From the NCBI GenBank assembly GCA_013397845.1, contig VZTG01008552.1:1-64000 (forward strand): DNA of 64,000 nt, in the 5' to 3' direction. This document shows positions 13,201 to 25,200 of the stretch, one piece after another; positions within the stretch are counted from its first letter, which is position 1; each line of letters opens with the position of its first letter. The position numbers and the translations under genes are program-made. Source of the DNA: Melanocharis versteri. Its lineage: Eukaryota > Chordata > Aves > Passeriformes > Melanocharitidae. The notes below the pieces were generated by a model that saw nothing but the letters and a program-made list of their open reading frames with translations, made no database searches and was not told the origin of the DNA.

Positions 13201-16200
13201 AGAAGGATGACTTACTTGATAGTTCTTCAGTAAGTAAGAAATTTTAAAATAATTCAAATTACAGTCTTAAAACTTGAACCATTTTAGTCCCTGTGGATAT
13301 GCATGGTTAGTAAAATTAAGGCTCATTCTTACCACTTTCTGTTGCAAAACATTGCGGCAAAATTTGTCAGTTTTAATATACTGAGTATTTAATCAATTTA
13401 AAATAGGCTGTTACGTGAGTGCTTGTGAATTTTATAATATTGAATCCAGTCATTAGGAACTAAGGAGTTTATAATTTTTCAGCAGAGAGAAAATAAAAAC
13501 CAAAATCCTCAATCTGATATAGAGAGGAAAATTTCATAGGTACCCTGTAGTCTGTGGTATAAGATAGAAAGATGTGTCTAAAATTGCAAATACTTGACTT
13601 TGATTTTAAGCACGAATTACTTCTGCCTTTTTCCACAGATGTTCAACCATGGACACTCCCAACAGCATGGGAGTGGTACATGGGTCTGAAGGACTTGTAC
13701 ATTTGAATCTGTAAGGACATGCCTTCACATGGAAGGGCACTCTGGCATAACAGTGCAGAGACTGCTTTTGAAATCTGGGTGCTGCCTTCTGGCCACATTG
13801 TGGAAAACATCTTCCCAGCATTTGTGGTGCAAGTCAGGTGGCACTGTTACTTTTAATTTTCAGAGAGTCTCTTTTATGGAGTGAAGGAACATGCATTATA
13901 ATTAGATTTATTTTTCAGGGATTGATATCAGAGATGGACTATAATACCAGTGTGGGAAGTAACCAAAGGCACAAATGTCCCACATTCTCTGTGGGAGTCA
14001 CCAAAACCGTTCAGATCACAACAGGGACTCCTAGGATGCAACACCGTCCTGGCTGTAACTTCCATCCAAAGTCTGTTACTCCTAAGACAGGTTCATGTAA
14101 ATAGCAAAGAAACTCTGTTCAATGCAGTCCTATTGGCTTCAAGTGAAAAATCTCCGTACGCTGTTTGCAAGTGCAAGTGTAGGAAGCTGCGTACAAAAAT
14201 AGCAGGCAATAGCATGTACCATGCTTTATACTGTGCTGTGTAACTGATCTAACTTTTTAAATGTGAAACAAACTTAGTAATGAATTTAGATTTTTAAAAT
14301 TTTTTTTATGTCATAAACCCAATTGGTTTTGATTTTGTTTTTATTCTGACTGTTTTAATTTTAGCAGAGTTATGCAAATAAACTGCCAGTATGAGATAGT
14401 GTTGCATACTGTGATGTGCTCATGAAGTATGGTGAAATGTTTTGATCACGAAGGAACAGTCTTCTATGGGAATATCAATATTCTGGTTTTATTATCAGTA
14501 TTTTTAAGTATTAATCAGTATTATATTAGTAATGCTAATCAGCATTAATTTTGATTATCAATATAATTGGTAAGTATTGCATGTTATCACGTAGTGTGTT
14601 AAGGTATTATTTTTATTCTTTCCATTAAACTCTCTTTTTAGGATTCTTCAGTTGAATGGGTTGAGTCAAATGTGTCACAGTCAGATGACACAGAAAAGGC
14701 TTGGGAGGTCAACAAGCAACCAGATGCTGCGGAAGAACCTTCCCTGCAGGTGAGCAGGCTCACAGCTACTCCAGAAATAAATTCAGCTTGCAAGATGCTC
14801 TTAGGTTTCACGGGAGCTCTTTTGCGGTGTGTTGAGCAAGACCTGTTTTACAGACAAATGTCTTTGTTTAGCTGGGTAAATGCTACTTTTCATTGACTGA
14901 AGGACTTCTCTACCTAATAGTTCTCGGTGTTTAACAAGGCAGTACTCTTGATGTTGCCCAGCACCAATTCCTTCTATCAGGTTTTGAGGCTCTGATGAGT
15001 TAGCTTGATTTTCTTGAGGACATCATCTTAAAGGTCTCGACTAGACGTGGTACTTTTTTCCTCATAATTTTGGTGGCTGTTCTACAATTGAATAAAATTT
15101 TGCCTCTATAATGCTTAAACAGATACAAGAAAGAGAGGTGTAGAACTTTTCAGCAATCATATTTGTGGCATCAATGCCTCTTTTGATCTTCCTAGGTGAA
15201 TTCTGTGCTCAGTGAGCAGTATTTATTCTGGAAAATGGAGTAATACTGGAATGAACTGTGGTGATTTTAGAAACAAATGTAGTCATATACCACAATATTC
15301 TTCATCATGTGTAAATGATTTTTAATTTAGTGTCTCAATTTTTTTCTCCTGAAAAACGTCCCTGTTTTTCATTCTGAATTTGTGCATCTTGTTAGGAGAA
15401 ATAGAAAGGGTATCTGAATTCTGTCTTGGAAAAGTATAAAGTATGAAGTAATGTCTTGATAATTTATACTGCAAAATCAGGCTTGTGTGGTTTTGGATAA
15501 AGAATATGCTTTTGACAGGAATTTCATGGTCATCCCTAGATTACGTTTTTTGTCTCACATAATGAAGAAGTCTTGGAGCACATAAATCCATATCCTGTTG
15601 GATTAAACTAAATTAGAAGTGTTTTCAAAGAGCACCTAAGGTGCTCCATATGACCAATCTTGGACTAGTCCAGAGTGCTTACTTAAAAAACCAAAAGGAA
15701 AGACGGAAAGAAAATTAAAAATCTCCAAACCACAGATCTGAAGCCTAAATAGAAGACAGAGTCAGCCTTTTTTTAGTGGTGCCCAGAGACAGGACCAGAG
15801 GCAACGAGCGGGAATTACAGGACCAGGAAACATTGTTTTACTACAGGGGTGATCAGGCACTGGCACAGGTNAGGAATTACAGGACCTTCCTTCTGAACGC
15901 CAGGAAACATTGTTTTACTACAAGGGTGATCAGGCACTGGCACAGGTTACCTGGAGAGGTTGTGGAATCTCCATCCCTGCATATATTTACAAGCCATCTG
16001 TACATGATCCTGGGTAACTGGCCCTGGGTGACCTTGCTTAGTGAGGGTTTGGACCAGAGGACCGCCAGAGGTCCCGTGCACATCCACATTTGTTGATGCA
16101 CATTGCTTGCTCATGTGGGCATAGATATTATTGAATCATTTGACGATAGATCATTTTTCGGTTCCTTCTCTTTCTTAAAGGAGATCTGAGAAATGGAATG

Positions 16201-19200
16201 TTGTGTTTCACCTCTGAAATTCTCTGGCATTTTGCCTAACATAATTTTTAAATAACAGAGACAAAGTGACATATGGCATCTGTTCAGATTGACAGCTCAG
16301 ACTTGAACTCTGTTGAAGATAGGAAGATTCTTCTGCAAGGACATGTTTCAAAATAGGTGTAATCTGGTCATTTTGGTTTCTATACTAGAATTATGGAATT
16401 GCTCCAAATACTTGCCTTTATAGAGTAATTACTTACAATGCGTATGTCACTGCTTGCTTTTGAGGCTTCAGGTTTTACCTGTATAAAGGTAATAGATATA
16501 TCTAGGCTTTTAATATGCTGCTTTTCTTTAGTCTAGTCCTCATTTTTAGAATCTCCTTGGTCTGGCTTAGGTTTTGTAAGTGCAGTTTTCTAGCTGTTAT
16601 TGTGGGTACAGTTCACAGAATTTAGATGTATAACTGTTAAGTTTGAGGGTGCAGTTAGTGCCTGGTTAGCTGAGGTATGAACAATGCTCAGATACTGATT
16701 GCAGATTTTGTATACACTGGAAGAGATGTTAGAGATCATGAGATTAGAATTAGCAAAATGAGATGTACAGTATTTGTTTATGCTAATAATTAGCAATCTG
16801 TACATTCTGCATGTTTACTAATGTCTTAAATACCACTGTAAATATGTATTTCGTATTACAGGGAGACATGAATTTGTTTAAGTATTAAAAATGGGAAGAT
16901 TAGGGTTCTTAAAATCATATTTGCTTTTCATTGAAGTATTTCATATGTGTTTGTAGAACCTGTGCTGTTTATTGTCAGCAACATTTGTCAGTAGTTGCAG
17001 TGGTTTGGTTTGGCACATAAACCATGTTTTTGTTGGAATTATGAACACTGATTCTTTGTGTTTATTTTAAAGAGAGAAGAATGGATGAATTTAAACTTCA
17101 TGTCATTGAAGACAACATCAGTAGCAGCTGTCAAAGGTGAAAGACACAAAGACAAAGTATTGGAGCGACAGAAAGCTCAAGAACTTGAGCAGGTAGGAGG
17201 AATTAATATCTTAATTTTTTTCTGCATTTTACTAAATTTTGTGTGATGAATAAACTAATGAATTCATTCAAATATGTAAGTCTTTATTGTTATTAAAACT
17301 AGTGCCTGATGTGATAATGATTTTAATTAAATTGGTTTGTTTGGATGGAAGGCTTCATACATCTGGCTTATCTTGTGGAGAAAAGCCTTTTAACTATCTT
17401 CTAGGTAAGGAGAAGGCTACTTTTGTTAGTACTAAGTTCTGTTAGTAACAGTGACAGACTGTTGGTCTGGCCTTCTCCAGGGTGTGTGAAAGGAGCACTA
17501 TTGTTTCGTGTGGTAAAAGCTTTCTTCAGTTACTGTGTTAAAGTGTAGGGGGCTGAGGCTTGTTTTTTCCTAAAGAAAGAACTCAGAGCAGTTTTTGCTC
17601 CTTTCACGTCTCAGTTGTTGGTGGACACATTGGTGACTCAGGGTCTGGCTGGAGAAGGGGTTGCTGTCATTGAATTAACTCTTTTTAAATACAGTTGATG
17701 GCTCCTTCACTTGTTCATTCGTCTCCTTAAATGCAATGTCGTCTGATCTGAAAACATAATGACCGATCACTAGCTAATATTTCCTTGTCCTTGCATCCCA
17801 CAGTAGGCTCTTTGTTGCTGTTATGTTTTCCAGTTAGCTGTGTTCTGCCTGGGAACCAGACTGACCTGGATCACTGTTCTTGTGTAGTGTGTAGTGCCTT
17901 GGTAATTGTCTTTTGACAAGGGATTAATGTTCTTAAATTTTTTTTCCACAATTTTTTTTTCCTGAACATTATTTCGGAGCTGTTGGAGGACCATTTAATG
18001 TGGACATCTTAAATCACCAGAATTTATACACCATGTATTATATGGTTAATGACAATTTATATGTGTTCTTAATCCTAGAAAAGTATGATTTTTGTAGACT
18101 TTCTCACCCAACTACTTGCTGTCCATGCAGGTTTATACTCTTGTGTTTTCTACACCAAAGTGTCTGCTTTTTCTTTGGTAGCCAAAACAATGTGTACAAC
18201 AAATGCCTAGACCATGAAAGTGGTGGTGATGAACTGACAATGTAACACAGACTTCACATGTGTCTCTCAAAATTGATCAGATATTCTATACAATACGAAC
18301 CGTATGCTATGGACACATTAAAATTATTTCTGTTTTAGGCTGTGCTGTCTGAGAGAGAACTCAATCCCTATTGGAAAGATGGTGGTACAGGTTTGCCACC
18401 AGAGAAGGATGAAGACAGTTCAGTTAAGAAAGGTAAACAGCAATTTTAGTAATAATCTTAAATGTCTGTCTCTAGTTTCTGGTCTCTGTGTTGCTAACAA
18501 ATTAGTCCCAATGTTGTTGTAACAGGTTTATGAATAATATATATATTATTAATAATATATGTAGTAAAGTAAAATTTGGATGAAAATTCCACAGTGAATA
18601 TTGGGTTAGTATCATAGTACATTGTTTTCTCTTCAGAATTTCTCTTCACTGGGTTTTAATCTTGAGTGCTTTGACCTTCAATATCCTTACTGAAATTCTC
18701 AATTTTGAACTAATTAAAGAAAAGCATGATTTAACCAAGACAAGATAAATTGTTATCAACTCATTTGGTTCCTTTCATTCCATTGCACAAATTATAGTTT
18801 TAAAGTATTCACCCACAGAAGGCTGAGTCACATCAAAATGAAGTACATTACAGATGAAGTTTGTGAAAAATACTATTTCTGTAGCCTTTTCACTTTTTGC
18901 CTTACCCCAGGGTTATCCTGCCCATCTCCAGCAAACACAGTAATAAAAACCTATTTCGTAATGTCATGAAACATTTATTATGTGTAAGAAGGGTCCTTGC
19001 GTTCTGTCAACAGGAAAGAGTGGGGCCTGTGGCTTTCTGAGAGCCTTTCCCTGTGGACAGTCTGTCCCAGAAACCATTAGCCTCATGCCCACTTTTGGGA
19101 GTCACAGGGATCAGCCATCTGTAAGAGTTGACAGGCGTCAGTGAGTGTATTTTTAGAATGTTAAGACCACTGCTAGCTTCTCACATGGGAAGCAGTGGGT

Positions 19201-22200
19201 TACTCATTCAGTTTCTGAGAAAGGGAATTCACTTGTTTGTATGTAAGGGGTATGCCCAAGAATGGACACAGAATGTGGAAACGACAGGAAGGTTCTTTAA
19301 CGTAATAAAGAAACTCCACAACTTCTCATATGCCGCTCCTGTCTTGGAAACTGCTTGTGCTCTGTGATAAACTAGAGAAGTTTAATTAAATCAGTGGTAT
19401 TGCTGAGGTAAAACCAGCATTAACTTATGAAAATAGGTAATTGTATTTGTGTGTTAATTCTGTTTTTCTTTTGCACTCCTTCAATTTTTACAGTAAGTTT
19501 AGGGGAAGCTTTAATGTCACATACAGAGTAAGGTTAAATAGGAATAATTACTTGAGATGTAAAACTACAACTGCTCATTGTTTTCTACTTTAGTTACAGT
19601 GGTAGAAGATGCTGGATTAAGTTGGCTGCGAAAATCATACCAAAGGATGAAGGAGCAGGCTGAGAGAGAGAAACGAAATTTTGAGGAAATTGTAGCTGAG
19701 AGATATGGGGTAAGGATCTTCAGTTAAATTTTCTCCGTACTAATAGATGCTTGGAAAGATTACTTTCATATAAAGGCACAAGTACTTAATGTGTAGTGTC
19801 AGACATATGAAAAGAAGCAGGAAAAAACAGCCTCTGAAGCTTCTTTCGAGTAATGAAGGGTTTAAAGCTACCCAGCCTTTTAGTTACTCTTCTTGTTAAA
19901 TGTTTTTGATATATGGGATCCTATAGCAAATTTAAAGTACTTACACAATACCCCATGGCCTTAAAAGTGATATGACTTTTTTATTCTTTCTTTTAGTCAG
20001 TGGAGATATTTCAGGCACGATTAGAAGAAGCTGAAAAAGCTGCATCCAAAAAGGAAAATTATCATAGAAGTGGAAGATGGAAGAAGACTGACTATTCAGA
20101 AAGTGAGAAAGAGAAGAAAGAACAGCATATGGAAAAGGCGACACGAGATGAAGATGATAGAAACAGAAACACGTTTGGGGGCTATTCCAAGGAGAAGTAT
20201 GGCAAGGGGTGGGCGCAGGAAGACAAGGGTTACAAAAGAGATGTGTCAAGAGCAGACCAGGAACGTGGACACAGTAGCATAGACTCAGTATTAAGGGGCT
20301 ACAGCTCCAAAGCAGAAAAATACTCCAGTGAAAAACGAAATCAGGAAAAGAGTTCATCTCTAAGCAACATGAAACACAAATTTTTGAAACCCTCTGAAGA
20401 TGATTTATCATCTTACAGTGCACCCAGAGACTCCAAGTCACAGCAGTCCTCTTCCAAACTGCCAGCTCATAGCTCTTTGAGCAGCCGTTTCCAGAAACCT
20501 GGTGAGGATACTGCACTGTGGACCAAAGCACACACAGAAGATAGCAATGAGAAATTAAAATCTGATCGAAAGTCATCAGGTGCTAGGGAACAAACTGATG
20601 GCAAAAGTTGGAAAAGAACTCCGAGTGATGAAAAAGAGAAGTCACAACAGGAGCACACAAGCGATACCCCTGAGAAGAAACAGATTTTATCTGACAGTAA
20701 AGCATCATCCTCTAGGTATTTTGTGAACATCTTTACTTGGCTTTTATTTGCTGTATTTTTCATGTCAAAATATAACAGAAGCTCTATCTCTTTTTTGACA
20801 GTGTAAGCACTGATCATACCAGATCTCTTTAGTTTAAAGGAGGAGTCTTAGCCTCCAGCTAAGGGCAGCTAGAAGAAATAAGTTAAGCAGAAGTGTGAAC
20901 ATCCCCCTACCTGATCTGTCTCCTCAGCACATTTGAGAATTGCTAATGATAGGTTATTTTCTGCTTCTTTCTAATGTTAGTTCACACTGCAGTAAAATTG
21001 GCCTCTTAGGCAAAAAAACCTGCAAAATATCTTAACAGTCATTGAATTTATAAAATACAGTCTTGAAATGTTAGAAAACGCTGACTAAAAACTGAAATAA
21101 TTAATACAGCAGGGATAGGTTTGCCACTTGTGAGATGAGCTCATATGCTGAAGTAGTAGCATATGAAAAATAGTAGAAGGTATTGATTAGGAAGTGCATT
21201 TTCTATGGTGAAGAAGAAGCATTAATAGAGGTGGGAAGGGAAACACAAACTTAATGGGCAGCAGGAATTTAATTTTCTGTGATTTGCTTTTGTGAGAGAC
21301 AATGGAGAGGTGGTCAGACAAGTGAGTTGTGGAGAACTGACCTTTTGCTCTGCTCAAGGCCTCCTGTTCTCCAGTATTAGCGGCTTGCTGGCTCTTCCAG
21401 TGATTTGACTGGAGTGTGGTTATTACCATGAATCCTTTCTTTCAGCTCTTTCCAATTATTTGTAGGCATGTGCGAAAGTATTTTAGAGTCAGAGTGATTT
21501 TATTTAGTTACTTGGGAAAGCTGAACAAGTAAATATTCTTGATTAGAGTATGTATGAAGAATGATACGATTTGGTTGAAAAAAGCATTTGATGAAATATG
21601 ACCAAATATAATTCCTTCTTTCTTACATGCTTATGTCAGTTATTTGCAGAAAAAAACTTCTTATAGCTGAGTTATGAAGTATTTATTTTATTTATAATTG
21701 TTCCTACATGTAGTACTTATATATCTCACTGTGTGTTTCCAAAGAAGAAATGTACATTAATGAATCCTGCATGACTAACCAGAAACAGGCGTCTTAGTCT
21801 ACACAGTTCTTTATATTTTGTATGTTGGGTATTTTTTCCGGCTTTTACTTGCTATACTTTGATAGAAGCCAATGAAATTTAAATTTTCATTGATAGCAAA
21901 AACGTAAATTATTTGCATGATGTTCACTTAATCTGTTTCTTTTTTTAAAGCATGAGCTTGAGTATAAGCCATGGCAGGAGTAGTTCCAAATTCAGGCATG
22001 ATTAGTTTGTACACATTGTGGAAAGTCTCATTCATCAGTGTTTTTCATGTCTTGTTTTATCGTTTATTTAATCGTTTGCCTTGGTGCTATTTTGCTGGAA
22101 AATGAGAAGTATATTTTTATAGTTGTTTTAGTTACGCTGAAAAAATGATCTGGTAGCATTAAACCTGTGATGTACGAGACATTAGACATTCCGATTTAGT

Positions 22201-25200
22201 GATCCTTTTTCTTCTCCTACGTATTGCCCCAATGGTTATTGCGCAGAAGTGCCTGGGGTTTACCAGTTAAATTGCACTTTGTAAACTTCTGGTTAGAATG
22301 ATCCATGGTGTGTCTGAAGTGAAGCCTAGGAGACTTCCTCACCTCTGGAGTCCTTGTTTGTTCATGACTTTGTTCAGCTACATGGTCTGCACAACCCACA
22401 GTTGTTTTCCACCTGCCTTTGAGAAGTGGGGATGGGGATGGGGATGGGGATGGGGATAGGGATGGGGATGGGGCGGAAGGTGTAGAGCTGGTTGTTGCTT
22501 TGTGTGTGTGGTGTGTTGACCCCAGCCAGCAGCTAAACACGTCCCAGCTGCTTGCTCATTCTCACTCCTGCAGAGGGAAACCAGAAGGGCAAAAGGGGGA
22601 AAAGCTCGCTATTGGATAAAGGCAATTTAACGAGTGAAGGAAAGGGACAGCAACGTGATGCAAAGGCAGTCAGTCACTCGCCACCTCCCACAAGCAGACT
22701 GATGCCCAACCAGCCTATTTAAGCAGCAGCTACTTTGGAAAGACTGTTCTCTCCAGATTTTTTTTGCTGGGTGTGACATTATGTAGCATGCAGTAGCCCT
22801 TTGGCCAGTTTGGCTGTCCTGGCTGTGACCCCTCCCCAGGCCTCTGCTCACTCCAGCCTGCTTGCTGGGGGTGCACAGTGAGAACCAGAGAAAGCCTTGA
22901 GGCTATGCAAGCACTGTGCAGCAACAGCCAAAACACTGGTGTGTTGTCAGCACTGCCCCAGAGAAATCCAAAGCACAGCACCATAGGGGCTGCTGGTCAC
23001 CAAGGAGTGGTTTAGGGTTGCTCAAAGAGTCACCATCTAAGGTATTAGCAAAATAATATCATTTTTATATAAATCTATAAAAGTCATAAAAATGAGTTTG
23101 GTGGTAAGTTTCACTGTATTATTTACTACATGAATGAAACATAAAGGAAAACTGAGTTAAAATTGATTTAGAATGTTTTACATAGGGTCTGCAGACACAA
23201 AAGTGTACAGGGGACCCTTCCACTGAGTCACAAGGCTCTGAGCAGACCCTTGCTTTCTAAACTCCTTATGGAGCTTAGGTGTGGCTAGGTCCAATCTTTG
23301 TCTCAGACTTGATCAACAGTTTGCGTGTCAAGGATTACATCTGTAATTAATTAGGATCACCTAAAGAACCACTGTCCAAGATATCAGCAAGAGGTGATCT
23401 TAGTTGATGTTGTAAAAGTATCAGTTCACCAAAGGTGAAATTTTTACATGGCTTCTGATATAGCAGCAGTCTGAGCATATTTACAATTTTAAGATGAATC
23501 ACAAGATTTTAGCAGTACTTAATTATTGACTAATTTAACATTTACATGGTGAGTCAATAGGATTTACTGGAATCACAAGAGTGAAAATTATAGATCTGAG
23601 ATTGCAATATTCATACTTGCTGTAAGGTATCGTAATTCACACGTGCATGCACATGGACAAAAAGAGATATATAGTGGTATATGTATAATGAGTAAATGTA
23701 TAAGAAAAAAATATGTATGTGAATATATAAAAAATGCCTGTTAAGAATTCCTCTTGAGTTCAGTGAAATACTTCAAATGAATTGGAATTTATCAACGAGC
23801 TGGAGGTGAGCCTCAGGGAGTGGAGGGTTTCAGCCCAGGTCCCCTTTTCAGCTTTCAGTGACAGTGCTCTGATCTTTGCAAGCTGGGGAGTTGGTGAATT
23901 CTGAGAGGTGTCCCTCTCAGTGCAGTGCTGGCACAGCCTCCTGTGGTCTCAGAGAGCTCAGAGGGCCTCACGTAGCACCGCCGTTTGTTGGGTCACAACA
24001 TGCTGGGCTGCAGTCATCAGAAAATTTCCATCCTGGCCACAGTCTGGCTCAGTCACTGGAATTTTGAAGATTCCAGTAGCAGTGGTACTGTTCCACTTGG
24101 GCTGCGGTTCAGGTGAGTGATGTTCAGAGGCTGCTGAGGGCTGGCTGAGAATTTCTGCCTTTGTTCCCCACTGTGGCAGGCACCAGGGGTTCCAGGTGCG
24201 GGCAGTGCGCTCCCACCTTGGCCTGGCAAGAGTTCCTGCTACAGTCAAGGGATACTTCACTGTCCAACTCGTTGGCCCACAAAGGCCAAAACGTAATGGG
24301 AATTCCTGGGATTGCGGAGTGGCCTGGGAAGGGGAGGGCTGGGCACAGTGTGGAGGAAAATGCACCTCCACGTTGCCGTCGAAAGAGTAAATTCCATCCC
24401 ATCCAGACAGACCTAGTAGAACATGTAATTACTGAGTAGGAGTTAGTGATACCATTGCCTCAGTATTGTTTTCTTCGAAGAAGCACCTACTCTTTTCAGT
24501 ATTTTTTTTTTCTTTTTTGTGAAATAATGGTGATTCACTTTTTTGAGTTGCAGGTATGAAAACTGTAACTTGTTTTTAACTGCCACGTTTATAAATGCAA
24601 TGCTAATTGTGACTGGACAAAGCTGCAAATTTTGGGAAATGAGATTGTGTGCGGAAGTGGTTTACTTGCTCAAGTTGAAAGAATTCAATTATTATGATAG
24701 AAAAGATAATTCTTCTCGCTAGACGTAGAAGCTGTTCAGCTGATATTTTCTTTTGCATGTGTTTTCTGTTCTGGTGCTGTTAAACCCAATTGTGGATCTT
24801 CTTTGATATTTTAATCATATTTCTTAGCCAATGCAATTACTAAGCTGACTCATTAGTGAAGTGGGGATTACTTAGGCCTGCAAAACCATATAGCCTCTGC
24901 TTATTGACATAACTTATTTCCAAGTTCTTCTAAGATGACTTCTTAACTCATGAGATTTTGTGTGTTTTGAAATAGTGAATAACCTGTCTTCCTGTTTCCT
25001 TCAGTCAGAAATTTTTTTTTCTTTTTTTTCTTTTTTTTTAGAATTTTGTAGAAAACTGTCTTTTGGAACATTTCAGGTTTGGGTATGTGCAGTAGATATC
25101 TGTTGAGAGTAATTTATAAGCTGCTGCTTTCTTTTTCTTCTTAAAGTTTCAAGACTTGTAATACATGTACTCTTTCAGTAGTGTTGTCAGTCACAAAAAG

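Larger units (their letters stand above)
14750..17072 (+). other. CWF19L2: CWF19L2 intron 4 (2.3 kb)
   Basis: Contains the CR1 fragment and the second N described separately. The rest is AT-rich unique sequence. Confidence 0.85.

Noticed and set aside
15776..16096. A 106-codon frame with a repeated peptide
   Set aside because: It spans an N and the duplicated CR1 segment; the peptide repeat is an assembly effect.
19941..20576. A 211-codon open frame on the - strand
   Set aside because: It lies exactly antisense to exon 8 and mirrors its biased codon composition; no conserved protein.
22217..22540. Frame encoding a Pro-Ser repeat (and Gly-Asp on the other strand)
   Set aside because: Translation of the GGGGAT hexamer; not a gene.
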